NCBI RefSeq assembly: GCF_964340395.1
Contig: NC_135554.1
Location: 16,960,592 to 17,015,591 of the forward strand
Origin: Glandiceps talaboti
Lineage: Eukaryota; Hemichordata; Enteropneusta; Spengelidae
Reading direction: 5' to 3'
Length of the DNA stretch: 55,000 nucleotides
Below the pieces are notes generated by a model, which did not search any database, was not told where the DNA came from, and saw nothing but the letters and a program-made list of their open reading frames with translations. The position numbers and the translations under genes are program-made. Below are positions 35,180 through 49,819 of this stretch, piece by piece. Positions within the stretch are counted from its first letter, which is position 1. Every line of letters starts with the position of its first letter.

Positions 35180-37365
35180 ATGCAAATATGCAAATACTAT
35201 AAATTAGCTTCATAATTGTATATTCATCATAGTTTTGACGAAACCTAAACTATGTAACTGTTACATCTTAATGCGACAATTCAGGACATAGTGTAATAAA
35301 CTACTCTAAAATATGGAACATTTGAAAGGTATATTACAGGCAAGGATACGAGAGTAGGGAAGAAATCTATGCATATATAATTAAGCCCCTCAAATGTTTA
35401 CATACTTAGAATCCCTTACCCCAGTGTACAACGGGCCTGTTCATGTCTGATTTTGATAATTTTCTCTTAGTTTCAGAGTAGTTGCGCGATGCAAAGGTGG
35501 TGAAAGTGACTTTTCTTGATCTACTGGAGACAGCTAGGACGAAATCAGCGTCGCCTTTGATTTTTTGAATAACATATCACGTCCAACAAACTTGTCAATA
35601 AGTAGAGGTATTCTTAACACTTCTTATATAAATAAGCCATATATCGTGTTAACTTTCAAGTATGTAATTGAATGACAACATCCGTTCTTGGCAACAACAT
35701 GACATCAACCAATCATAGAGTTGCAACTCATCAAGGACGTGCTATCATTGTAACAGTCATACTTCTCCTGCGCGCTTCATCGACTAATCCTCCACTGTCA
35801 CACTTAGTCTACAAGACTGTACTTAAATATTTGTCGGAAACTCTAATCAAAATCAAAATTCTTGAAAGGGTATTTTAGTATGGAATCTCGTCACGAATGT
35901 ACTTAATTGGCATCTGTATAGATACACACAGGGCCTAGGGTTTTGTTGCAACAGAATACCCAATGTGAAATAGTATTTGCTATAACTTAAAGTATGGCTT
36001 AGAGCACATATTGACTCAGGTATGACTGCCAGACATCTATTCCCTTATAAAGCATTAACTTTAAGTTTGCATGTCTTCTAGTCGACTAATTAAATTTGCT
36101 CTGATTATTGCAAATTTATCTCAACTGGTAACTAATTTTCTTGTTATTAATACCACCCACAATTTGCAAGACTGTCTACTTCCCAATTTCTTAAATTGCA
36201 TGGTTGCTATGGTCTCCTTATGAACGATACCATGATGGTCGACGTTTAACAAAATCTGCAGAAAATGACAATTGGGTTGCAGTATACTTAATGATATTTA
36301 AAGTTTTAAAACCACCGTCTGTGCTTATTGGCGCCTCAATTTGTCCACGCGATAGTTAATCAAATAAACGGAAAGTCTAAGAATTTCAGTGGTCTGTCAA
36401 CATACAACGAGATAAGATTTCATGCAAATGAATCTTAGCTTAGGGTTAGCATACATAATGTTTCCAAACTACATACATGTGCGTAGGGTTAGAATACACA
36501 GTGTTTCCAAACCACTTACATGTACATATAAAATATAGCAGGAACAAAGTATATATTTCAAAATATTTGCCTGTAGTGTGGAAGTTATTCAACAATACCT
36601 TGGGAACATCTTCTTCGTCCAGCATTAGCGGAGCTGTCACAAGATGTGCGAATGCCTTCCATAAGACCCGAGCAACGTTTACATTTCGTTCCTACACACC
36701 TTGTCGGAATGCAAAATTCTGAGTTACAGCTATCATACCCCGTTACACGATGTATTCCTTAATTGGCAAATCAAGTATACCAGCTGACTCTATGAAATGT
36801 GAAGCTTGCATACTTCAAGATATTGCCTAAATACCGAAAATATTAATTATTTTATATTTTCGATTATAAGCTACGTCAGCAAGCTTTATAGAGCACGTGT
36901 ACTTTGTTGTCATCAATGCATGTACCAAACTCTGTCACATTTAAAGCATTAAATTATGCAAATGATGATAAAAAAGTACGCGTCTCCTATACAGCTTGTT
37001 TAAGTAGTTATATTAATGATTCATTTGCATAATAAGTCATTTTCGGTATTAGTATGGTATAATTTATTTGCCAATATAAGGGATGCAGCATACATGATAG
37101 CTATAGCTCAGAATTTTACATTCCAACAATTATTGTTGGTTATTGCTTTGCCCTTATGGAAGGCATTCAGTTTACATCTTGTTATAAAGATAATTATAAT
37201 ATTACCTTAAACAGACTGTCATTGTTCGCAAGACGCTAGATCGGTCCAATGTTTGGGATTTCGTCATATCAATAGTGACCTATACCTTTGATATATTTAA
37301 TTCTAGTAAGCAAATTGAGAGGCTAGAACTGATTCAATTAATATTAATGAGTAATTTATTTGCAT
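35180..37365. promoter_or_regulatory. Cluster of POU octamer motifs (candidate enhancer)
   Basis: Six exact ATGCAAAT/ATTTGCAT octamers: 35180-35187 and 35188-35195 in direct tandem, 36422-36429, 36956-36963, 37023-37030 and 37358-37365. At this base composition roughly one per 14 kb would be expected on both strands. Several lie beside TAAT/ATTA homeodomain cores. Octamers are bound by POU-homeodomain factors. No gene is recognised inside the interval, so a distal regulatory element is inferred and its target is unknown. Confidence 0.35.
36441..36527. repeat. Two-copy tandem duplication, about 43 bp
   Basis: TAGGGTTAG-ATACA-A-TGTTTCCAAAC-AC-TACATGT occurs twice in tandem with about 80-85% identity. 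TTAGGG-like letters occur in it only because of this unit. It is not telomeric repeat. Confidence 0.75.
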
Positions 37366-38301
37366 AATTAATAATTTGTTTAGCATCAAACAGTCTAATG
37401 ATAGGTGACAGAACATTTATTCTATCTACTACCACACATCTATTCAAATGTCAGATGCTTACGTAAGCTTATTTTGCTGCAAAAAAAGAATAAGCAAGTC
37501 TGTCTGTTTATAATGCACAATTTTACCAAAATGTGACCTTCGTTTGGATAAAGGTCCGTTACTTCTGAACACTTTCAGAACGGACGGATTGAATACATTT
37601 TGTTCAGTTATTGAGGACAGCCCCAAAAGAGGCTCCTTTCCATAAGAGGTATAACTTTCATTTCAACCTCTACACGGTTATTAACACCATGTATATGGTC
37701 AGTATATCGAAAGTTTCCACCTTACAGCCTTATTCTTTTAATCTGTAACGAAATCCAATAATCTATTCGGCGATGGTTATATTAGATTAACATAGGTTGC
37801 CAAAGTAATAAGATGGGGGGGGGGGACTGCTATATAAATTGATTCACAATAAAACCGAAAAGGGGTCGTATTTGCCTTGCCGAGAATACAATTATTTAAT
37901 ATACCAGGTTTAATGAATAGCCCATAGATATATCATGTAGATCCAAAACAACTTGATCACTTCTCAATATGAAGGGAAATGAATTGAAATCGTCCACGTC
38001 ACGTTTTATTGTATTTCACTTACAAGGGTATGCATCATTAAGTGTGATTTAATTTGGAGTGTTTGTGTTCAGTGAAAACGTTGGTCGCACAATCGCAACC
38101 ATCGTTTAATATTTAACTTGCCTGCAGTTCTACAAGTCACGTGACCGTTATAACGAAACTGCTATAGTAAACGCGTATGGTACAGAGTTTGATTCTTTGG
38201 TTACTTATTTCAATTTTCATTATGTGTACGTTTACTTATTTCTTATGATATTACATATCGTAGGGTGTGTCACAAATTGTGTATGTCTAATATCAATATC
38301 T

Positions 38302-38305
<4 letters not shown>
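37366..38305. other. No gene recognised
   Basis: AT-rich sequence with an 11-G tract at 37815-37825. Confidence 0.5.
37815..37825. repeat. Poly-G tract
   Basis: Eleven G in a row. Similar runs occur at 41171-41180 and 46111-46122. Confidence 0.95.

Positions 38306-38386
<81 letters not shown>
38306..38386. repeat. (TA)n microsatellite
   Basis: About 40 TA units, followed by a small duplication of ATGGTAACATTTT. Confidence 0.95.
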
Positions 38387-38388
<2 letters not shown>

Positions 38389-38412
38389 TAACATTTTTAT
38401 GGTAACATTTTC

Positions 38413-39924
38413 TATATGATTCATCATACGCGTACATTTTACATCTCATTAGGGAACGTGTTTTTCAGAAGTATTGCACTATCAGCTTTGAGAGAAAATA
38501 GAAAAGCCGATGCAAACTGAATGCCCTCCGTAGGGGCAAAGCCTTTGTTGGAATGCAAAACTAGTTCCAACCTGTTTCTGTATTGCTTATAATATTGACC
38601 CCTGATTAACATGTACAATGTCTAATTATGGATATTTTAACATTTTTTAGTTAATATATTGTTGTTGTCTGATCGAAACGTTTACTCCGATTACATCTTT
38701 CGCGCAAGATTTAAACTTGCCATGGGCCACTACACTACTCACAGATAATTTTGACCACTAATTAACAGATACAATGTCTTTTTTATAAGTAATTGACCAA
38801 TTTCTAGCGAATATATATTGAGTTATTGGATGTAAACATATTCCAGTAGCAGTTAGTGCAGATTAAATATTTGAAAGACCTTTTGGTGATTTTCAAATTG
38901 ATGGCCGAAGTTTAATGTAAAGTTAAAGCCCAAATCAACAAATATACATAATACACAATCAACGTTATGAATTTAAATTCTGCGCGGCATCAAGTTTGCA
39001 CTTCTTTTTTCTTTTTTTTTTAGAATAATGCGTTATAACCTGTATTGAAGTAATGGCTTACTACTGGCTGCCTTAACACATCATCCATGGTTCGTAAACT
39101 CGAACGCTAAGTACTAGTATTAAGACCTTCGTTTAACATACCCTTTGTACAATTCAATTATGCCATTTATAACAAGAGTCAGACAGCTACGACATTCTGG
39201 TGTGAAAAGTAAAACCCTCCTTTCCTCCTCAGATTGTGGACAAAATAAAATAATTTAAGATTGTAGATAAACACTGATTCTGATCAATTAACCATCAAAT
39301 AGTGCGAGTATACATAACAATACTTATGCTATCAATATTTTATCTTGAGACAGTCGCAAAATCAGTTCTTCCGATTTCTTTTCATAGAACATAACTACGT
39401 GTACGGTACCTTTACTTGTATGGTACGTCTTCTCTTGTTCTTCCCACTGATGCTTGTGTAGCTTTCTGTAGTCAACAGTAGTATGGTAATAATTCAAGTG
39501 AGTTTCTTACATGTATTAGAGAGTTAAATGTCAACCCCACGCCTTACCATTTAGTGCACAGGGGTGGTTCGTTAGCGATTCCATTGTGAACTTTTAATTC
39601 GTATAGTGTACATAATAACGGGGGAGGGTGTAGGTTGACACTTTCTTCTTAGAATAGAAAGATGTATTATTCAGAAATTGTTAACTAGATTGTGTCTGGT
39701 AATTCATTTTTAATCAACTGAAGTATGACTGATGGTTAAGTGATCACGTTGTGAATGATCCATTCTGATCATTTAATTCCCTGTAAGGGCAACCCCTTGA
39801 TTAATGCCGTGCATTCACCGATAACAAGACTACAAACAGAAGCCGACAAGGAAATTCATTTTCTTTTCAATGCTATCCTATTGATTGTAATTTGACCTTA
39901 ATCTAATTAAAGAAATATGTGACA
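38413..39924. other. No gene recognised
   Basis: AT-rich sequence without coding or mobile-element signal that I can support. Confidence 0.5.
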
Positions 39925-40225
39925 GGAATATTCGTGATTTTTTTGCATTCTTTGAACAACATGTTTCGAAAGTCATAACGGGGATATTAAAAATAGAAAA
40001 TAGAAAATTAAACTTTTTCGTATTCGTGGTTTTTTAAATAGATTTTCTGCAACCTCTACGTTTCGAACTTCACAACGGCAATAAAACAAATGAATATTCG
40101 ACATTAAACATTTGTGTATTTACGACTGTTTTCATATTCTTTAAAGAACCTGTTTCGAAACTTCAAAGCGGCAATAGTAGAAATTGAATATTTCACATTA
40201 GAAATTTTGCCATTTCTGACACATT
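39925..40225. repeat. Degenerate tandem repeat, about 95-bp unit, three copies
   Basis: Copies are marked by TTTCGAA followed by an AACGGCAATA-like block, at 39963, 40061 and 40153, with ATTCTTTGAA/ATTCTTTAAAGAA before and a TATTCGACATTAAACATTT-like segment after. Divergence is high. Confidence 0.6.
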
Positions 40226-40457
40226 ATACTGACTATTGGGACATTTCTCATATTCGACCTTGATTCAATGAATGGTGATAGTCACATTCAATCTAAAATC
40301 GTTTATATGGGTAAATAAAGTCCAGTAAAACAAATCACCAAATGACATGAAGTCATGTAGTACAAATCAATACAACACTATACACAGCATGGCATATTGT
40401 CAAAGACTTCCCCAATACGTTTGTTCAGCCTTACGAATACTATTATGAAGCCTAGAA

Positions 40458-40800
40458 AATTGTTTGGTTCCGATTACCCGACCCTACCTACTTTTCCACG
40501 TCGACCCTAAACCTTTTAATACGTATTTGAGAAAAAACAATAAAATCGTAAAAATTGGGAAGTCTCGCAAGATATAGTGGTTGTGGAAACTGACGTCAAC
40601 TTAAAAAGACAAATTCTTCCAATCTGTAATGGCTGTACATCTGATGAGGAGAAACCAATAACACAGAGACCATATGGAAAACAACGGAAAACATAACTAC
40701 CTGAGCTAGACACTCACATATGAAAACAAAAATATATTTAAAAAAATAAAAAATAAAATCTACCTACTCTGAAATTGAGCATAATTGGAACCACACAATT
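40458..40800 (-). mobile_element. Short TIR element, copy B
   Basis: About 343 bp, opposite in orientation to copy A at 33886-34205. The ends AATTGTTTGGTTCC and GGAACCACACAATT are inverted repeats that run out to AATT. The inside matches copy A over most blocks, with extra A/T-rich insertions. No transposase is encoded. A related terminus may occur at 10105-10170. Confidence 0.65.
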
Positions 40801-43656
40801 GTTTTTGTTATGCCTTATGTTTCGTTAGGCCTGACAGATCACAATCCTTGAACAAAGAATGTATACATTAGAAGGGTTAATGTCGAACCCTCAGCTATTT
40901 TCAACTTCTTTCGATCGAGGAAATATTATCTTAAGTTCTTTCCCCATAGATATTATGGGATAATGCTTGGCTGTCACTTATTTGTTCCAGGATTTTAAGC
41001 CATTTAAACTTAAACCATTTCAGTCTATGACAATAAACCAATATTCTTTTCTTAAGCTGTTTTGGGTAAAAATGGAGAGAAGGAAAACAGGTACTAGGAG
41101 TATACATATAGTAAGTGACTGATGGTTTGTAACTTGTCTTGTTTCTACATTGCAAGCTGGTGTGAAGGGAGGGGGGGGGGCATGAAAATTCTGATGGTCC
41201 GAAAGGGTGTCATGAAATATTTTGCTCATGATTTGAACTCGGGACTAAGAATTAGCAAAATGCGATAAAAGAAGATAGAAGAAAAGTCTTCAAAGAAAAC
41301 TAATCGTCAACCGTTCTAACGAGATTTTTTATCCTGTTCATGGGACTATATTCTTTTTTGCAAGGAGTTATCAGAACATTTTCCTATCGAATCATTGGAA
41401 TCACTTACCATCTGCAAAAAGATTCTCAACATTTTAAATTTCACTTAACTGTCATTGTAATGCGGCTTACTTATGATGTAAGAGATCAAGAAAAGGCTAA
41501 TGCGAACGATCTTGTAAATTGTTTAATGGACTTTTGTAAAAAGGAACTAACAATCTAGCAATATATCTGATTTCATTTTTTAGAAATATTCCGACATAGA
41601 AGTGATATATTATGAATTAACAGAGTTAGCTAGGATTAAATTATATAATAACATCATGGTTTATTTCCGTTTTCGTGGTAGCAAGTAATGTGAACACACA
41701 TTAGTGTTGTGCTTTGAGAAACTCTCTAGCTATTTGCCAGCACTTTGCATAAGTTACAGTCTCAGGTCAAGTAACATAGAAAAATAAAAGCTTCTTTCAA
41801 AGAATAGAAATGCTACAGAAAAGTGAGGCACTGTGAGGCGAATGGGATATAATGTTAGTGCTCGAGCTTACAGAAGTTTTCATCAAGCTTTTTCTTGATT
41901 AGAAATGTACTTTTGTATTCACGAAAGTATACACAACTCTATCCTTAATTAATGTCAAAGCAAGTGTTGAAGTGATTCTTTCTGGTATTTGAGAAAGGGT
42001 GATTTACCAAAAAATGGGTGGACAATTATATCAACTCTTATTACATTCATTCGCAAAAGTGGCAAGCTTCGTACCATCCTTGAATTTAACTGTATATATG
42101 CTATATGGTAACAATATTTGATTGGCTTTCAACACCCACAATGCAAAATTGTGGAATTTTGAGAGAAGCATAACGATTACCCTACCCTGAATATTGCCAA
42201 TGTTAACCCAGAGTTGGTTTGGTTTACAAACACCAGATAGAGAATTCACAACGCTAACGTTTGTTTCGACACTACCTTCAAATACAACTTTATTTTGTGT
42301 TAGTAATAATCATTAAAAGACATTAAATCGTTAAAAGCATAAAGTAATGTGAACAAGTTGCGGTATATTATATACGTTTGATGTCTGAAAACACGTTTGT
42401 GAAAGGCATAATTACTTGTAAATTATCATGGTAAATTGATCTTATTATATGTGCATTGTGAAATTTTGTCGGGTTTTAACGCTCTCCTGTTTCTATAATT
42501 GACGTCTGTCAGTCGCATAAGATTAAAGAGAGAATTGCATTTATCGCATAATGAAAATCTTTTTCGTTTTAGCGCACCAATTTAATTTACACTACGTGCC
42601 ATTGAATCATTGCGTTCTACTTTAAGGTTTAACTTCGCAAAACGTCAGAATTTTTGGATTCGCAAAATTCCGAGCATGTTCATACGAATCATGTGCCACG
42701 ATATCTAAATTATTTAAATATTAAATCTGTAAAGGGTTTAGACTATTTGACAGTAGCAGCGTCATCATATCAGCGCGTTCGTAAAATTATAGTGATAGCG
42801 TTTTTGAAAACTCTGATATCACTACAATATGATACATATGGTTCGGAAGTAAGAGGTCGACTTTTCTAGATTTCCGTTTTACTTTCACTTGTTTTTGTTC
42901 TGTTGTAGAAGGGGAAAATAGTTGTTAACCACTTTTGTCAATTTGTGCTGGCTGGGAGCTGTAGCTTATATATGTCTTACGTTTTGTAACGAAAGCGGAA
43001 AGGTGATAAACAGGCCACAATATTGCAATTGCTGCTAGGTAAATTTTTGTATTTAAGTGTACAATGGAAATATTGACGTCAAACCGTCGCATCGTATTTG
43101 ATTTCTTCTCTCTTTACGATTAGCGGACTTGGTTATTTGTTGATTGATCCTGAGTCCCCAAAACCTATCTATTTATACTTGCCCGCAATCTGTTCCAAAA
43201 TGTGTCACATTGTTACTGGATGTTGTGCTAAGTACATTTAGACGATTACGGAAGATTCTATCTTAGCTTGCAAATGCTATTAAACAATGTATCAAAGATC
43301 GCTGAGACTGATCACAAGGTTTCATGTTGAGATAGACACAATAAAGATAGCACATAAACACCCCTAATACACAGTGCCTGTTCTGTATTGTGTTTGATTT
43401 GTATTCTTTATTGTTATATTAACAAAAATACAGGGCGGCAGACACTGTAAGGGATATTTGGTGCATTTGCAAGCTAAGAGGAAATCTCCTGTAAGAAGGC
43501 CTGTCACAGATCGTTAGTTGCTCTAGTAGGCATTCAATAAAATCAATAACATGTGAATTGGTATTATTGTCACCATTTGGCTTTGTTGTGATAGTTATTA
43601 AAAGACAATTAACGATTTATCTACATTGATGTATATATATTATTAAAGTATGTGTT
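40801..43656. other. Gene-poor AT-rich stretch
   Basis: I recognise no gene. A 10-G tract lies at 41171-41180. Frames at 41340-41558 and 42654-42869 (plus) have no known motif. Confidence 0.45.
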
Positions 43657-43693
43657 ACTCTCTCTCTCTTTCCCTTTCTCTCTCTCTCTCTCA

Positions 43694-43730
<37 letters not shown>

Positions 43731-43738
43731 TCTACTCT
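43657..43738. repeat. (CT)n/(CTAT)n microsatellite
   Basis: CT run with a few interruptions passing into TCTA units. Confidence 0.95.
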
Positions 43739-44414
43739 AGACTTCCATTACAAATTATAATCATATAAACATACTATTTGTTGGAACATGTTTTCATTGA
43801 AACGTGTATGTATATGTTCCCAATTAATCACTGGAACATATGTTTATATTTGAATATGTGTTGGATATTGATCATTGGAATCAAGTACGCACTTGTGGTT
43901 AGGTATACCATATTCTGTATATCGTTAACCTGCTAAAATGCTTCTTTCAATGTTCCTTTTTTTCTGTTGTAGCACATTTTGTATCTGTCAGTATATAAAG
44001 TTGGCCTTTAATGTACTTTAGGTATATTCATAACAACCCAGACCTTCGAATTGAAAGTGTACACGTTCGCACGATAAAAGTGATCGTCGTTTCTTGACTA
44101 TTTCCATAGCAACATCAAAGTAGTTAGCCACGCATTTATCCATGGAATTGAGGTTAACAAGTAACTGTATGTTTACTATTTAATGTTTTCAAAAGAGAAA
44201 ACGACACTTGATTTGAATGGGCACGTATCGACTGGAGCAAAGCTCAAATTCACTCGCATAATTCTCACACATAGAACGTTAATATGTGAATAAGCCACTT
44301 TCTTGCAAAAGATGTTATAATACGATATTATTCGGCCTTATCCTAAGAAGATATATCACATGTTCGATAGTAGTTCTCACCACGAAACAAGCTTTAGTGA
44401 AATTTTCTGTCAGT
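43739..44414. other. No gene recognised
   Basis: AT-rich sequence between two microsatellites, without coding signal. Confidence 0.5.
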
Positions 44415-44415
44415 G

Positions 44416-44470
<55 letters not shown>
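44415..44470. repeat. (GACA)n microsatellite
   Basis: About fourteen GACA units. Confidence 0.95.
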
Positions 44471-47400
44471 GGGGAGAAGGGAATGTATGTATGTTTTTGT
44501 ATACTGCGACTTCACATGTGAGTAATAATTCTGAGCGATAATGTTTCAAAGGGAATAAACCGCACTCACATTAATTTTTATCACACAATTAACTTCACAT
44601 CAGTTTGAGTCAAGTTATAGTTTCTACGGTAACAGTGTAGTCAGCCTTTCGCATAATTAACTTCTGAATCGATCACAGAAGTGTTTGTCCGATACCTTCT
44701 TAGCTTTTTGAAAGAATTCGATATTTCAGCACATGTCAATTCTGATTATGTTGAAGCTGATCAAACATCACAATAATGTTGTTATCATATAACAATAGAA
44801 TGTAGATAAGTTATTGATTTTCTCAATAAGTATGAGTGACTGTTTTAAAAAACAAATTAAGTAAATTGACTTAAAATCAATGCATTCTAGAATTATTGTC
44901 ATCATTTCATTAAAACACTAATGTTTATTCTATCGTTTCAATACAAGATTCGTAGGAACTGTGATATGAATGTCATAAAATGGACTGTCGAGACGAAAGT
45001 ATGACAAATGGATAATACTTGCTTGTGAGAATCACATTTCAGTTTCAAATAAGTAAAAAACAACACTCCCGATTCATTAGCATACAACACTTGTGGTGAT
45101 CTGTTATGATCAATATGTTTAGTGTCTATGATAAATCATGGAATCTATTTTTTAGAGCTGAAGCCTTATATAGTACTGCCACGGTTTGTGGACTTCACAC
45201 TAAACGTTTGTTCAGCTAACTACACACCACATACAAGGTTACTCTCGTACCGGATCCCACAGGCACACTATCTGGGTACAGGAAATTAATAGCTCAACAG
45301 ATAAAGATTTATGGTTCGCCAGTTACCTCTCCGAACGAGATGGTTACATTTTCTCATCTGGCCTTTATTATTCAAACTCTTACTGTAAGAAAGGGTTTAC
45401 ATTTCTATAATTAAACAATGACGTCATACTATATCTTCTATGCGATTGATTGCAAGTAAAGGATGACGTCACCAGTAGTAATTAATGATATAGTTAGCAA
45501 ACTTATCGTATACTAAGACCACATATTCTGATTAATATATTCTTTGATACTTTATACACTCGGCTGATCACAACATGTGAATGCCGCCCAGTTTTCTCGT
45601 CATTCAACCGATACGAGCCAGGGTTAAGACGATTATAAGTGAATTTAATATATTTCAGACAAGGGGACGAAATTGTCGAAATAATAAAATCAAATATTGG
45701 TCCCGTGACAGTACCATCAACACATTGCTTTCAAATAAATGAATAAGAGCTAGACCAAGCTTTCCACAAACAAGTGAAATTTCACCATGATGTTAAAACA
45801 GATGGGGTTCTAATTGATATATCAGACACTCCTTATATTATAGCCTTGCAGCCATCATGATGTACTCGGCGTGCTGTAACCTTTGGGTGAAAACACACTG
45901 CTGTATGGTTTCGCTGTTGGCCCTATTGATGTCATAAATTAAGATGTTGTCAGAAATTGCATATTATGCTTAGTGTTGTCTCCACCCTTGCCGTTGACGA
46001 CCACCTACATACAAAGTGTGCGAAATATTTATATTATATCGGGTTACTTTCAAAATTGCTAGTAAACAAATGACTTGACTACTTAACAAGACAAAATCGA
46101 ACAAAGAAATGGGGGGGGGGGGTGTCTGTAATAAGTGTATAAGAGCATATATCGTTGTTGAAGAAGATTCTAAATAAACAGTATACGTAATATTGAAATT
46201 GAACTAGGACATACATTTTGTTCATGATCGCCCTGACACAAAGTCTAGAGCCAATGATGCCCACCATTCCAAAGTTTAACATTAAGTCTGCAATTCTTAA
46301 ACTTCACTAACCGACAAACATGCAATGCCCTTGTCTTCACAATAATTGAATTAAAAAAGCCGCCATGAACGAACGTAATGAGTGTTCTGGAATAGGGAAC
46401 TTGCAAATGTTGAATGTTACATCATGGGAAAAGTGACAATAAATACTAATCAATTAGTATTGTAAACAATGTTGATACATTGTTTGTAACCACAAATGAT
46501 CAATTCATAGTGACTCTGACAATTATGGGAGGTTAATTTTATCAGTAGCTCCAGATTAGGTATTATGATACTAGTAACCACATATAATCCCATAGTCCTT
46601 TGCGTGTGAGCATGCTCAGTCTGGATTACAAGTTCCCTATTAAAACATGTCAAACACACAAACTAGCATAGACGCAACAATCACGTACTTAGACATATGA
46701 GACAGGATCAAATATCGTTATACCCACGCGAACTATTGCAATGAAAGATGTCGATTTCTTGAACGAGGATAATTTAAATATGTGTTTGGTGTAAAACATG
46801 ACACTTCTTTTAATAATTGACTGAATGTGTGTATGGAGCATAAATTATTTATGGTTCAGTGTTTTTTGCACTTTGAGCAAGACTATACATTAAAGTTTGC
46901 AGTGCATACTTTATACATGCTCGATACATCTCGATACAATTGTGATCGTGATGGATATGTATAATGGAAACTTACAAGCAATAGTTTTTATTCGATTATC
47001 CTTTCAATGCACCCATATCGGTAGGAGCCATCGAAGTCCATTTTATATGGAAAAATATGCTAACTCACGATCAATAACAGGTCTATCAATCTCAGAATGT
47101 CAACAAGCAGGGCTTACAGAATGCTTTTCACAACAGTAATAACTAGTAATCTGCAGCTCATTCAGAAGAGTCTTCTGACCATGTAACCAAATTTGGTTCA
47201 TAACTCTATAATCATGTACTTATTAGTACCTTTAATATCATGTTTAGAATAGCGCTGCGTCATAATGTATAATGTATAGACAGAAATCAGGTCTTGTTAG
47301 GTTGCACACTACTTTCTATTGTATAAACGAATGGCATGTTTATGTCAGGCATGCTCAATCAATTCATGCGTATCTCAGTTGATTGGAAGAATGTAACTAT

Positions 47401-47876
47401 GCTAACACCCATAGTGAGTTTTAAGACGTTACATCATCTGCATGGATGTAGAGCCATGGCCGTAGTAAAAACTGTAGTGTTGTGGTTCAAAATGTAGGCA
47501 AATTAATCCTTTGGTAATAGCAATCCGCCGGTAATATAAACGCTAACGTGTGAAATACGCGGTGACATTTAAAGGCGTATTTGATCTAGACTTACAAATT
47601 AAATGTCAACATCGCGTAAAGTGGGTTTTGCAGAATAAAAGAAAGATGATTTCTGAGTAATCTCTGTGAATGTACAAGTTATTAACTGTTATCAAAGCAA
47701 TTGCAGGTTTGCACGATATAAATGGAATATGTGCGATAACAAGTGCCTATTTACATGACTACAGTATTTGTTGTCAACACGCCGATGGCGACTGCAAGCA
47801 TCTAGTTCAATAGACATGTTTTATTGTTTGGCTTAACTACCAAATAAAACAGTTTTCATATCTGATGAAAGATCGA

Positions 47877-47878
<2 letters not shown>
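44471..47878. other. Gene-poor AT-rich stretch
   Basis: No gene or mobile element recognised in about 3.4 kb. A 12-G tract lies at 46111-46122. The plus frame at 46897-47139 (80 codons) has no known motif. Confidence 0.45.

Positions 47879-47967
<89 letters not shown>
47879..47967. repeat. (TA)n microsatellite, left of PLE-derived fragment
   Basis: About 44 TA units, ending AACGGTGAGTATCAATC, the start of the PLE unit fragment. Confidence 0.95.
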
Positions 47968-47969
<2 letters not shown>

Positions 47970-48032
47970 CGGTGAGTATCAATCTGCTAAGACGGTGCTC
48001 TATACCGCAGTGGCAGAGCGTAATAGTTTTGC
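47968..48032 (-). mobile_element. PLE-derived unit fragment inside (TA)n
   Basis: The outer part of the conserved unit of the 31-33 kb cluster (GGTGAGTATCAATCTGCTAA through GGCAGAGCGTAATAGTTTTG), here 15 kb away, with one or two substitutions. It is cut off on both sides by (TA)n and has no ribozyme. This shows the unit is dispersed and not just a local duplication. Confidence 0.75.
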
Positions 48033-49261
<1,229 letters not shown>

Positions 49262-49819
49262 ACCACAGGGTAAAGGATGAATAGTCGATTTTGTTCTCGC
49301 GATTTTCCGAATATCCGATATTTTCCCTATATTTCAAATAAAGTTTGAAGTATTGTCACCATAACTATGTTTCCTCTCACTGTTTTTCCTATTTCCTACT
49401 GTTAGGCGTTATCACTGTCTTATCAGATTTTACCAGCTTTGCATTAATTAGTAGCGTGCTAATCCTAGAACAAACTCACAGGCTAATTGCCCAATTAACA
49501 CATTGCACAGTGAACGTAAACATCCACTGATCCGACTATTGGAAGTACACCTGTACTTCCTTGGTCGGATCAGGAGATGTCACTGCAATGTGTTAATTGG
49601 ATAGATAACCCGTGTGTTTGTTCAAGGATTAACAATCTGCTAAGTAATGCAAAGTTGATAAACTCCAATAAGACTGCTAACGGTAGGAAAGAGGAAAAAC
49701 AGTGAGATGAAACCGTAACAGTCAAACTTTATTTGCAATAAAGAGAAAATAAAAAAATACTATTAGAAATCTGGAAAATCGCGAGAACAAAATTAACTCT
49801 TCGTCCTGCTCCCTGTGGT
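49262..49819. mobile_element. Foldback (full-palindrome) element
   Basis: Left arm 49262-49548 and right arm 49553-49819 are inverted copies meeting at GTAC-ACCT-GTAC. Matching blocks run from the outside in: ACCACAGGG/CCCTGTGGT, TTTTGTTCTCGCGATTTTCC/GGAAAATCGCGAGAACAAAA, CAAATAAAGTTTGA/TCAAACTTTATTTG, CTCACTGTTTTTCC/GGAAAAACAGTGAG, CCAATTAACACATTGCA/TGCAATGTGTTAATTGG, ATCCGACTATTGGAAGTAC/GTACTTCCTTGGTCGGAT. Identity is around 75-85% by eye with some indels. There is no coding region. The ACCACAGGG end and the missing spacer suggest a hairpin-type MITE. A transcript across it would be largely double-stranded. Confidence 0.8.

Noticed and set aside
36440-36492. TTAGGG-like letters suggesting an interstitial telomere
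   Set aside because: Only one hexamer per 43-bp duplicated unit, not a tandem TTAGGG run.
40636-40655. CTGATGA followed by GAAA (hammerhead-like)
   Set aside because: Only four bases separate CTGATGA from GAAA, too few for stem II, and no stem I or III can form. It lies inside TIR element copy B.
47863-47880. CTGATGA next to a (TA)n array
   Set aside because: No downstream GAAA/stem III arrangement. GAAA overlaps the CTGATGA directly.
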